64,000 nt of DNA from Anaeramoeba ignava (Eukaryota > Metamonada > Anaeramoebidae): assembly GCA_028826165.1 (NCBI GenBank), contig JAPDFW010000059.1, forward strand, positions 16,001-80,000, in the 5' to 3' direction. Of this stretch, positions 48,136 to 59,291 are shown piece by piece. Each line of letters opens with the position of its first letter. The first letter of the stretch is position 1. Position numbers and translations under genes: made by a program. The notes under the pieces are model-generated. The model made no database searches. It was not told the DNA's origin and worked only from the letters and a program-made list of their open reading frames with translations.

Positions 48136-50905
48136 ATGTCAACTCGAAATTATATTTTAAAAGTTATTTTAATTGGTGATTCAGGGTTTGGGATTTCTCT
48201 TCAATTTAAAATTTAAAATTTTAAAATTTAAAATTGAAATTATTTTTTTTAGAGTTGGAAAAACTTCTTTAATGAATACTTATGTGAACCAAAAATTTAG
48301 TGATGAATATAAAGCAACTATTGGAGCAGATTTTCTTACAAAAGAATTGGTTGTATGATTTCAAATAATTTTATAAATAATTTTATAATTAATTTTATAA
48401 ATAATTTTATAAATAATTTTATAATTAATTTTATAAATAATTTTATAAATAATTTTATAAATAATTTTATAAATAATTTTATAAATAATTTTATAAATAA
48501 TTTTATAAATAATTTTATAAATAATTTTATAAATAATTTTATAAATAATTTTATAAATAATTTTATTAATAATTTTATTAATAATTTTATATTTAATTTT
48601 ATATTTAATTTTATAATTAATTTTATAAATAATTTTATAATTAATTTTATATTTAATTTTATAAATAATTTTATAAATAATTTTATATTTAATTTTATAA
48701 ATAATTTTATATTTAATTTAATAATTTATAATTAATTTTATAAATAATTTTATATTTAATTTAATAAATAATTTTATAATTAATTTTATAATTAATTTTA
48801 TATTTAATTTTATAAATAATTTTATAATTAATTTTATAAATAATTTTATAAATAATTTTATAAATAATTTAATATTTAATTTTAATAAATAATTTTATAA
48901 ATAATTTTATAAATAATTTTATAAATAATTTTATAAATAATTTTATAAATAATTTTATAAATAATTTTATAAATAATTTTATAAATAATTTTATAAATAA
49001 TTTTATATTTAATTTTATAAATAATTTTATATTTAATTTTATAAATAATTTTATATTTAATTTTATAAACAATTTTATAAATAATTTTATAAATAATTTT
49101 ATATTTAATTTTATAAATAATTTTATATTTAATTTTATAAATAATTTAATAAATAATTTAATAAATAATTTAATAAATAATTTTATATTTAATTTAATAA
49201 ATAATTTTATAAATAATTTTATAAATAATTTTATATTTAATTTTATAAATAATTTTACTAGATTAATGGAAGCGTAGTAACAATGCAGGTGAGAATTTAA
49301 CAAAAAAATTATAACAAAAAAATTTATATGAAAAATTCTAAAGAAAATTTTTTATTAATCATAATTAGATATGGGATACAGCAGGTTATTTTTACGCAAC
49401 AAATTTTATAATTATTTTTAAAACTCAAAAAAACAAATTAAAATTAAAAAATAAAATAAAAAATTAAAATAAAATAAAACAGGACAAGAAAGATTTCAAA
49501 GTATAAATGTAGCTTTTTATCGAGGAGCTGATTGTTGTATTATGGTTTATGATATAACAGATCATGATTCTTTTGTTCATTTAGGTGATTGGAAAGAAGA
49601 GTTTATGGTTCAATCTGCTTATGAAAATCCTGAAACTTTTCCTTTTGTTGTTATTGGAAACAAAATTGATTGTGATAATGAAAGACTTGTAAGTTTTCTT
49701 TTTTTTTTCTCTTCTTCTTTTAAACTTAAAGTTCGAAACACATTATTTACAAAGAAATTAAAATGATAATTAAAATTAAATCCAATTTTAATTTTAATTT
49801 TAAATTCAATTTTAAATCCAATTTTAAATCCAATTTTAAATCCAATTTTAAATCCAATTTTAAATCCAATTTTAAATCCAATTTTAAATCCAATTTTAAA
49901 TCCAATTTTAAATCCAATTTTAAATCCAATTTTAAATCCAATTTTAATTTCAATTTTAAATTCAATTTTAAATCCAATTTTAAATCCAATTTTAAATCCA
50001 ATTTTAAATTCAATTTTAATTTCAATTTTAAATCCAATTTTAAATTCAATTTTAAATTCAATTTTAAATCCAATTTTAAATTCAATTTCAATTTTAAATT
50101 CAATTTTAAATTCAATTTTTTAAATCCAATTTTAAATTCAATTTTAAATTCAATTTTAAATTCAATTTTAAATTCAATTTTAAATTCAATTTTAAATCCA
50201 ATTTTAAATCCAATTTTAATTTTAATTTTAAATCCAATTTTAAATCCAATTTTAAATTTTAATTTTAAATCCAATTTTAAATCCAATTTTAAATTTCAAT
50301 TTTAAATCCAATTTTAAATCCAATTTTAAATTCAATTTTAAATTCAATTTTAAATTCAATTTTAAATTCAATTTTAAATTCAATTTTAAATCCAATTTTA
50401 AATTCAATTTTAAATCCAATTTTAAATCCAATTTTAAATCCAATTTTAAATCCAATTTTAAATCCAATTTTAAATCCAATTTTAAATTCAATTTTAAATC
50501 CAATTTTAATTTTAAATCCAATTTTAAATTCAATTTTAAATTCAATTCCAATTTTAAATCCAATTTTAAATCCAATTTCAATTTTAAATCCAATTTTAAA
50601 TCCATTTTCAATTTTAAATTTTAAATCCAAATTAAAATTCAACTTCAAAATTCATAAATAAAATTAAGGTTTCTCGAAATGATGTTGAACAATGGTGTAA
50701 ACAAAATGGAAATTTACAATTTTTTGAAACAAGTGCAAAAGAATCAATTAATGTTGATAAAGCATTTATAGCAGTTGCAGAAAGTGCATTAAAAAGAGAA
50801 CAAGAAAGTAATATTTATTCACAATTACCAGAAAATATTTTACTTCCAGATTTTGAAGATGAAACAACAATTCGTCAAAGAAAAAGTAGAGATGGATGCT
50901 GTTAA
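48136..50905 (+). CDS. RAB7: Rab7-like small GTPase
   Basis: Six exons: 48136-48185, 48253-48352, 49262-49288, 49369-49384, 49483-49688 and 50669-50905; 211 aa. G1 is [12 protein letters not shown]. The diagnostic Rab7 stretch [13 protein letters not shown] includes the effector region. G3 is WDTAGQERFQS, followed by [11 protein letters not shown]4 is GNKID and G5 ETSAKE. The C terminus RDGCC carries two geranylgeranylation cysteines. Rab7 controls late endosome/lysosome fusion and, in other protists, phagosome maturation. Exons 3 and 4 are only 27 and 16 bp, while introns 2 and 5 are each about 0.9-1 kb of 12-bp repeats. Confidence 0.92.
48353..49261 (+). repeat. Rab7 intron 2, 12-bp AATTTTATAAAT
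   Basis: About 75 copies of a 12-bp unit, near perfect, with TATTTAATTTTA variants. Confidence 0.9.
49689..50668 (+). repeat. Rab7 intron 5, 12-bp TTTTAAATCCAA
   Basis: About 70 copies of a 12-bp unit (TTTTAAATYCAA), different from intron 2. The unit is a multiple of three, giving open frames of about 180 codons on both strands. Confidence 0.9.
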
Positions 50906-51131
50906 TAAAGTGAATCAAGATTTCTTTTTTCTTTTTTTTTTTCTTCCACTTTTTTTTTCCACTTTTTTTTTTTTGCTTTTTTTTTTCAATTTGATAGCAA
51001 AAAAAAAATCAATTCTTTATTTCTTTCAAATTTAAATTTCAAAAAAAAAAAAATTAAAAGTTTTTTTTTTAATTTTTTTTTAATTTTTTATTTTTCATTT
51101 TTTTAAATTTTTTTTCTTTTATTTTTTTAAA
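50906..51131. other. T-rich spacer between two Rab genes
   Basis: 226 bp of long T and A runs, with one TTTTTCATTTTT element 35-45 bp before the ATG at 51132. No gene. Confidence 0.5.
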
Positions 51132-52653
51132 ATGGCTGAAGAGAAAACTTTAAAATTTCTTTTAATAGGAACAACTCTTGTTGGAAAAAGTTCAATTATG
51201 ATGCGTTTTTGTGAAAATAAATTTTTAGATAATATTGGAACAACGATTGGTGTTGATTTTAAATTTGCAGAAGTTAATATTGAAAATGAAAAAATTAAAC
51301 TTGAAATTGTAATTTTAAATTTTTTAATAAAATAATCATAATCAAATTTCTTAAAAAATTGATTAAAAAATCTCATAAAAATTGATTAAAAAATTTTTTA
51401 TTAAAATAAATTTTTTTTCTTTCTTTTTTATTTAAAATTTATTGTTAAAATTTATTCTTGTGAATAAAAGTGGGATACAGCAGGTTTGAATCAAATTACC
51501 ATTCAAAATTGAAATCCAATTAATATTAATTTTAATTTTAATTTTAATTTTAATTTTTAATTTTGATTTTAATTTTGATTTTAATTTTAATTTTAATTTT
51601 AATTTTGATTTTAATTTAAATTTTAATTTTAATTTTAATTTTAATATTAATTTTGATTTTAATTTTATAAATGAATATTAATTTTAATTTAAATTTTAAT
51701 TTTAATTTTAATTTTAATTTTAATATTAATATTAATTTAAATTATAATTTTAATTTTAATTTTAATTTTAATTTTAATATTAATTTATAATTTAAATTCT
51801 AATTTTAATTTTAATTTAAATTTTAATTTTAATTTTAATTTTAATATTAATTTATAATTTAAATTATAATTTTAATTTTAATTTTAATAATTTTAATTTT
51901 AATTTTAATTTTAATATTAATTTAAATTATAATTTTAATTTTAATATTAATTTTAATTTTAATATTAATTTATAATTTAAATTTTAATTTTAATTTTAAT
52001 ATTAATTTTAATTTTAATTTTAATTTTAATATTAATTTTAATTTTAATTTTAATATTAATTATAATTTTAATTTTATTTTTAATTTTAATTATGATTTTA
52101 TAAATGAATTTAAATTATAATTTTGATTTTAATTTTAATTTGATTTTAATTTTAATAATTTTAATTAAACAGGACAAGATAGATTCAGATCAATAACTCC
52201 ATCTTATTATAGAAATACAAACGGAATTATGATTGTTTATGATATTACAAATGAAGAAACATTTGAACACATATCAACATGGTTTCAAGAAATTAAAACA
52301 AATGCACCTGAAGATGTTGTTATATCAATTGTTGGTAACAAATCTGACTTAGAAAATGAAAGAGTTGTTCCTACAAAAAAAGGTCAAAAAATGGCTACTT
52401 CTTATGATTGCTTATTTTTTGAAATGAGCGCAAAATCTGGAAAAAATGTTCGTGAATCTTTTGAAAAAATGGCTATTCAAGCTTTTAAAGTGTAATCATA
52501 AATAATTCTTCTTAAAAATCAATTAAATTTTTTTCTTTAAAATTTTTTAAAAACAAAAATTATTTATATTTTAGAATGAAAAAAACTAAAAAGAAACCAA
52601 CAAAAGAAATTAATTTTGCTTCTCCATCAGTTGATAAGAAGAAATGTTGTTAA
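51132..52653 (+). CDS. Rab-family small GTPase with atypical P-loop
   Basis: Exons 51132-51308, 51471-51483, 52173-52491 and 52575-52653; 195 aa. G1 reads GTTLVGKSS, where Rabs normally have GDSGVGKS; it still fits GxxxxGK(S/T). G2 is TTIGVDFKF, G3 WDTAGQDRFRS, G4 GNKSD and G5 EMSAKSG. The C terminus is Lys-rich with a double cysteine end (KKKCC) for prenylation. It resembles the secretory Rab1/8/35 group but cannot be assigned further. It sits in tandem with the Rab7-like gene, yet the two are not recent duplicates by sequence. The 689-bp intron 2 is ATTTTA/ATATTA repeat. Confidence 0.85.
51484..52172 (+). repeat. Intron 2 of the second Rab, (ATTTTA)n
   Basis: 689 bp, hexameric ATTTTA with ATTAAT and TATAAT variants, inserted within the codon for the Gly of WDTAG. 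Confidence 0.85.
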
Positions 52654-53210
52654 TTTTAAATGCTTGATTTATTTTCTTTTTCTCTTTTTTTTTTTCTTCT
52701 TTAAATGATCCATTTTCTAAAAAAAAATAATCAAATCTTTCTTTCTTTCTTTCTTTCTTTTTTTTGAGTATTTTTAGTTGATTATCTTCAATAATAAAAT
52801 AATAAAAGTTATAATAATAATTAATTTAAATTTAATTTTGAATTTTAATTTTGTTTTTGATTTTGATTTTGAATTTAGATTTAAATTTTGATTTTGATTT
52901 TAATTTTAATTTTAATTTTGATTTTGATTTTGATTTTGATTTTGATTTTAATTTTAATTTTGATTTTGATTTTGATTTTGATTTTGATTTTGATTTTGAT
53001 TTTAATTTTGATTTTGATTTTAATTTTGATTTTGATTTAGATTTTAATTTTGTTTTAGATTTTGATTTTGAATTTAGATTTAAATTTAGATTTAAATTTA
53101 GATTTAAATTTTGATTTTGAATTTAGATTTTAATTTAGATTTAAATTTTGATTTTGATTTTGATTTTGATTTTGATTTTGATTTTGATTTTGATTTTAAT
53201 TTTTGAAAAA
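52654..53210. repeat. Convergent spacer with TTTTGATTTTGA hexamers
   Basis: 52654-52820 is unique AT-rich sequence; 52830-53205 is (GATTTT)n/(AATTTT)n/GATTTAAATTTA. The frames in it are periodicity artefacts. Confidence 0.8.
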
Positions 53211-55081
53211 TTAAAAATTTGTAAATATTTTTCGTAAAATAGGTTGTTGTTTTAATTTTGATTTTGCTTCTTTAATTGATAAATTTGAATATTTTGCAAG
53301 TAAAATTGATAAAGGAAGAATATTTCTAAAATTTGCTGAAATATTAATAGTTTCTGATATTGGAATTTGTTTATATTTTTGGAATAAAGACTCTTCATCA
53401 AAATTATAAATTGCACGAAGTAATGCTTTTTCAGCTTCTTGTGGATTGCATTGCGCAATTTCTTGGATGATTTGAATTGATCTGAAATAGAGTTTATTAT
53501 TTGAAACTTGAAGATCAATCATCCGATTCTTAAAAACAGTTCCTTTTAAAACATGAGCACAAGTTGTGATGCTATTAAGAATTAGTTTCATTGAAAAATG
53601 CTTATAGGAAATGAAATCTGGAATTGTTTCATCTGAGAATATATTCGAATACTTCAAATCGATAGTTTGTTTGATATCAAAAAAATCAAAATCCAAATCG
53701 GAAAATGAATCTTGAGAATTTTCTTCTTGTTTTTCTTTTGTAATTTCAATCAAACACAATTTGCACTTCATGCTTTGCTTTTGTTCTCGAAAAAACTTGA
53801 TCCATTTTGGCAATTCGCTGTTTTTTTTAGTTCTATCGAGTAATACACAAACAACATCATATTCAGAAATAAATTTCGAATTATTTTCCTTAAAATCATC
53901 AACAGAAATTTTCAAATAGGGATTTTCAGGATAAATTTTGGATAAATCTCCCTCGTTGTTATTCATTGCAAGCCATCCATTTTCAACGAATCCGCGAACA
54001 GAATCCAAAGTAGCACCGAAAGTTGGTCTACATTCAGAAGCGTCAATGAATCCAAGAATCCCAAAGTTCTCTTCTGAAACATAATACAAATTTCCTCCGT
54101 TTTGAAACCCATTCCCAACAGCTTGAATAATATCGTGGATAGTGTTGAATTGGGAGTAAGTTTGGCGATAAACAAACTCAAAATTACTGAAAACTAACGG
54201 TATTTTTTGGAGAAAATCACGATCCAAAAATTGGGATTGGGATGATTTATGATCCAAAGAAATTTGCAAGAATGATGCTATAGAAACAGCGAATATAGAA
54301 TATAAAAGGATGAGTGTTGCTGAGCCTGATTTCATTCTTGTTGAGCCTGTGATAGCTTCTGGACCAACAACAGGATTTAAAACGATAAAATTCTCGCAAT
54401 CCTTGAATTTTGTGACAACATCATAAAAAGATTTTCCCCAACCGTCAACTGTGTATTTCCTCGCCATATCGATGGGGTTGAATCCCAGCAGCACGCATTG
54501 CTGATTCTGTTGCATGATATACTCAATTTGGCCGCCAATATAAGGCGCTGATAAACCACAAGTAATTCCAATATATAAAACGTTATTTTTTCCGTTTATT
54601 ATTTTTTGCAAGTCTTCAACTCCTGCAGATGGGGAATCTTCTACCCCTTCTTTGGCAGTTAAAAGAGCTGCATCTCCTCCTGATATTGTGTACTTTATTT
54701 CGCTTTTTTGGTTGAAGTGTTTGAGTATTTCGTTCGTGTTTTTGCTCACAAAATATGCTAATCGTCCACTTGTTCCACAACCACTAAGCACAATTACGCT
54801 ATCCTCAGGTGATTTGAGAATCGATATTACAGTGCTGATAATACTTGCGATTTTTTGGTGAATTTTGGGATGATTTAATGAATTATAATTTTTCCAACCT
54901 TTATTTTTAAAAAATTAAATTTAAAATTAGATAAAAATTTAAAATTAAGATGCAATTAAAAATTACCTGAAAATATTTCAGAATCGATAGAAAATAATAT
55001 TTTAACCATTTCTAATGGCGTTAATTTATCAATTTCATTTGAAATTTCATTTGGAAGTTCTGTAATTCTAATATTTTGCAT
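53211..55081 (-). CDS. GCKR: Glucokinase regulatory protein / MurQ-type SIS-domain protein
   Basis: Exons 55081-54967 and 54898-53211; 600 aa, about the length of human GKRP (625) and twice a bacterial MurNAc-6-phosphate etherase. SIS domain 1 has the sugar-phosphate loops LSGCGTSGRLAYF, ISGGDAALL and ITCGLSAPYIGGQ, then FNPIDMARK. NPVVGPEAITGSTRMKSGSAT is the conserved family segment. SIS domain 2 covers YYVSEENFGILGFIDASECRPTFGA. The C-terminal part (AHVLKGTVFKNRMIDLQVSN, KALLRAIYNF) is the helical cap seen in GKRP. GKRP inhibits glucokinase under control of fructose phosphates; whether this protein regulates a hexokinase or acts as an etherase cannot be told here. Confidence 0.85.
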
Positions 55082-55162
55082 TTTTCTAAATAAAAAAATA
55101 ATTTAATTTTTTTTTTCATTTTTTTCTTTTTTTCATTTTCTTTTCTCAAAACAAAAAATAAT
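55082..55162. promoter_or_regulatory. 81-bp divergent promoter, GKRP-like / longin-roadblock
   Basis: The whole spacer between two opposite ATGs. The + side has TCATTTTTTTCTTTTTTTCATTTTC, ending about 25 bp from 55163. Confidence 0.5.
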
Positions 55163-56693
55163 ATGCTCCATAATGTTTTAATTATCAGCAGAGCAGGAAT
55201 GCTTTTATTCAACAAGGATTTCTTAACTCAACTTGAAAAACCAGGGCTTTTAGCAAGTTTAATTTCAACAATATTTAATTTCTCACTGGATTCAACAGGA
55301 ATGGCAGTTTCATATATTGAGCTCACAAAACGTAACAAATCAAAACATTTTAAAAAAGAACCAAAAAACGGATTTCAATTCTAACAAGCAAATCTCAAAA
55401 TTTCTAGTCGCAATAACTGTTGTAAACGACGATGCAACTCATATTTATTGCGTGCTTTTTCACGATATGGAAGATGTATAATTAGATTGGATATATAAAA
55501 TCGGATTAACAAAATTTAACCGAAATTTTTATCTGTTAATTTAGGGAGCTGAATTCGGGAAAATTGTCGCAAATGAAATTTTGGATCGTTTTAAAAAAGA
55601 ATATAATATGGACTTCAATAATACAATTTTGGTAAAGTCTTTCCATGGTTTCCATTCAAAAATTCCAGATGCAATTCGAAATACTGTCCGTCCTGTTTTG
55701 GTCAAGTGTATTTATTTGTTTTTTTTTGTTTGAATTTTTTGATCCAAAAATTTTTTTGAAATTTTTTTAAAAAAAAAAGTACAAAGAACTCCTGGTGTTA
55801 AAAATGCGTTGTTAGTTGAAGATACTGTTGTTACTTATGCAGCTCGACAAATTGATCAACTTGGAGTTGTTGCAAATATACGAGCTCTTTTAATTTCAAG
55901 TTCTGAAATGAGTAAAAAAATTTTTATCCGATTTTAAATTTTAATTTTAATTTCATAAATGAATTTTAATTTTAATTTTAATTTTAATATTAATTTTTAT
56001 CCGATTTTAATTTTATAATTTAATTTTAATTTTAATTTTAATTTTAATATTAATATTAAATTTAATTTTAATTTTAATTTTAATTTCATAAATGAATTTG
56101 AATTTTAATTTTAATTTTAATTTTAATTTTAATTTTAATCCATAAATGGATAAATGAATTTTAATTTTAATTTTAATTTTAATTTTAATTTTAATTTTAT
56201 AAATGAATTTGAATTTTAATTTTGATTTTAATTTTAATTTTAATTTTAATTTTAATTTTAATTTTAATTTTAATTTTTATCCGATTTTAATTTTAATTTT
56301 AATTTCATAAATGAATTTTAATTTTAATTTTAATTTTAATTTTAATTTTTATCCGATTTTAATTTTATAAATGAATTTTAATTTTAATTTTTTATTTAGT
56401 GTCTTTAAAAGCTGATTCTCCTTTTTATGTTTCTATTGATAATAATGAAAATTTAATTCATATATCAAAGATTGAAAAAGCTCTTCTTGTTGTTGTTAGT
56501 AAAAAATCAGAAAATAATGAAATTTGTGCTGAAGCTATTCATGAAGCTGTTGAAATGTTAAAGAAAGGTAAAAAATTTAATTGAAAAATTTTAATCAAAA
56601 AAAAAATTTTAATCAAAAAATTTTTTTTCCGTTTTTATTTTAGTTTTTTCAATCTTGTCAAATTTGGATAGTAATCGTTCATTTCGAGATTGA
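55163..56693 (+). CDS. Longin-like - roadblock/LC7 domain protein
   Basis: Six exons by my model: 55163-55331, 55408-55475, 55545-55707, 55780-55911, 56400-56567 and 56644-56693; 249 aa, all phases consistent. The N terminus (HNVLIISRAGMLLFNKDF, SYIELTKLAITVVND, THIYCVLFHDM, FGKIVANEILDRFKKEYN) has the strand-helix order of a longin/profilin-like fold. The C-terminal half (GVKNALLVEDTVVTYAARQ, QLGVVANIRALL, NLIHISKIEKALLVVVS) looks like a roadblock/LC7 domain. Such domains scaffold small GTPase regulators (Ragulator, TRAPP, MglB). I know no named family with this exact order, so the call is structural inference. The first intron (55332-55407) resolves an apparent frame break. Confidence 0.6.
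55912..56399 (+). repeat. Intron 4 of the longin-roadblock gene
   Basis: 488 bp of (ATTTTA)n with CATAAATGAATTTTA and TTTTTATCCGATTTTA blocks. Confidence 0.8.
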
Positions 56694-56912
56694 TTTTCTT
56701 TCTTCTTTTTCTTTTCTTTTCTTTTCTTTTTTTTCTTTTTCTTTTTCTTTTTCTTTGTTTTCTTTTTATTAAAAAAAAATCCAAAAAGAATAAATTTTCC
56801 CATTATTTTAAATTTGATTTAATTTTAAATTGGATTTTAATTTAAATTTAATTTTAATTTTAATTTTAATTTTGATTTAATTTTGATTTTAAATTTGATT
56901 TTAATTTTAATT

Positions 56913-59193
56913 TTAATTTAAATTGGATTGATTTTCATCATCTAAATTGGATTGATCTATTAAATCTAAATTGGATTGATCCATTAAATCTAAATTGGAT
57001 TGATCTATTAAATCATTTGGATTTGAAGATAATTGATAATATTCTTGAACATCAAACAATTCACTTAAAATCAAAGGATCATTAACATTTTCCATTTTAT
57101 TCGAATAAATAAACTGGAGAACTAAACGAATTGTTTCATCAGATTTTGAACTCATATCAGAAACTTGATTACTTTCATCACAAGAATTAGTAAATAATCC
57201 TCGATATAATTCACTTCTTGCAGCAAGAATAATTTTATGAACATGAAAAACACTTGAAGAACCAATAATTTTGAAATCAGAAGAATTTTCATCATTAAAA
57301 AGTTTAGATAAATAACTTGGTAAAGTTGGAAAAGTTGAGAAAATTTTCTGGTTTAATTTGATTTTTTTGTAAAATTGATTTTATAAGATAAATAAGTGAT
57401 TGAATATCAAGTTCTTGAGCAATAACAAGAAGTTCTTGCATAATTTCTTCATCATATAAATCTTTATGTTGTGATTCCATCAATTGTGAATAAATTGAAG
57501 AAAATTCTGTTGAAGATTTTTGAGCATCAAAAGTTGGTGAAACTGATTTTATTTTTGGAATATCTTCCAAAATATTTTTCTGTTTAAGAAGAGAATCTAA
57601 AGAAAATATTTCTGTATAAATGAAATGAAGAATAATTAACATAATTTGAAATGAATGTGAACTGCAAGTCATAATAAATTTTTGAATGTTTTTGCATTTT
57701 GATTGTATTATTAATTTATGAACTTTAAATGATCCTCCAATACAACTAACTTCAAGATCTGAAAGAAAACCTGATTTTAAAAGCCATTTGAAATCGTAAG
57801 TGTATTCATTTGGAAATTTAATGTAAGTTATATCTCCAAGTACATCTCCTAGTGGTCTTGATGATCCTCCATAAAGAATAGCTTTGGAATTATCAAAAAA
57901 ATGAAATGTGTGATCTGCTCTTGGTATATTTAATTGTGTGCTAATTGTTTTTATTTCTTTCCATTTCTCTTTTTTTATTGAATATCCATAACTGTCAAAA
58001 AGACTTGATGATTTTCCATCTCCTCCTCCTTGAATAAAAATATCATCTTGAATTGGTCTAAAAGTAGATACATGCCCAGCTCTTTTTCGAATTCAAATTA
58101 AATTGAATTTTGGAATTTAATTTTGATTTTGATTTTAATTTTAATTTTAATTTTAATTTTAATTTTAATTTTAATTTTAATTTTAATTTTGATTTTAATT
58201 TTAATTTTTATTTTATTTTTTTAATTTTAATTTTAATTTTAATTTTAGAATTTTAATTTTAATTTTTGATTTTGATTTTAAACCTTTCATGAGGTAAATA
58301 AAAAGGATCTTGAATTTTAATTTCAGTCCAAGTCAAAGTAACCAAATCTAATTCCCATAAATCATTTGAATAAACCCTAAAAAAAGAATTAATATTTCCA
58401 CCCATAATAAACATTTTTTCATGATGAAAAGGATGATTATAAATAGTAACAGAATGGCCATATCTTGGAGGAGGATTACCAACAGTTTTGATTCGATTCC
58501 ATTTTTTTTGAGATAAAGAAAAAACCCAAGTATCATTAAGAATATCTTGATCAGCTCCACCAAAAATCCACATTTGATTTTGAGAATCTAAAATTGCTGA
58601 ATGTCTTAATCTTTTACAAGGAATTTCATCTTCAATTTCTAATTTTTTGAAACTGTTTTTTTGTGAATTATATTGATATATTGTGTTTATTATTGAATTA
58701 TCTTCTAATGTTCCTCCAAAAAATATAAGCTTTTTCTCCTTTTCATATCCAACTCCTGATTGTCTAAATATCTTTTTGATTTCAAACCAAATTTAAAATT
58801 TTTTTATTATTAATAATTTTTTCTTGATTTTTTCTTTTTTTAAAATTCAAACATTTGGTATTTTTTCTTTTTTTGGTTCAATTTTTTCCCATTTAAGTGG
58901 TAATTTAGAAAAGTTTAATTGATATAAATCATTTAATATATTTCCTTGACCACCTCCACCTTCTTATAATTTTTATATTTTTAATTTTTAATTTTAATTT
59001 TAATTTTAATTTTAATTTTAATTTTAATTTTTATTTTTATTTCAAAAATACGTCCAATTCCATCATGACCTCCAAAAAGAAAAAATGTATTTAATGATTT
59101 TAAATAAACTGATGAATGTCCAAAACGTTTTGTTGGTGTATTTTCTGTTTCAAGTTTAACCCAAAAATTAAAAGGAAAATTTTCGAAATTCAT
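56913..59193 (-). CDS. Kelch-propeller/double-BTB protein
   Basis: Exons on the minus strand: 59193-59052, 58962-58853, 58771-58284 and 58081-56913. Kelch blades carry double-glycine strands: KRFGHSSVYL with FFLFGGHDG, LIFFGGTLED, RLRHSAILD with MWIFGGADQD, RYGHSVTIY with MFIMGGN, IFIQGGGDG and AILYGGSS. A reduced BTB (SDLEVSCIGGSFKVHKLII) and a full BTB (FHVHKIILAARSELYRGLF) follow, then three DQSNLDL repeats. The two BTBs are in different frames. The T7 run at 57362-57368 (A7 in the gene) is the likely indel site, because the helix before it (ELLVIAQELDIQSLIYL) is family-conserved. Same architecture as the gene at 18233-21297. Probable cullin-3 adaptor, by analogy. Confidence 0.8.
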
Positions 59194-59204
59194 TTTTTAA
59201 AAAA

Positions 59205-59281
59205 TTGGATTGAAATGAAAAAATGAAAAAATGAAAAAATGAAAAATGAAAAATGAAAAAATGAAAAAATGAAAAATGAAA
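59205..59281 (-). promoter_or_regulatory. TCATTTTT array upstream of the kelch/double-BTB gene
   Basis: On the minus strand nine TCATTTTT(T) units occupy most of the 98 bp between the stop of the repeat protein and the ATG at 59193. It is the longest such array in the window. Confidence 0.45.
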
Positions 59282-59291
59282 GATAAAGTTC

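Noticed and set aside
55332-55407. Frameshift in the longin-roadblock gene
   Set aside because: A 76-bp GT...TTTCTAG intron restores frame and gives a smoother longin strand (ELTKLAITVV).
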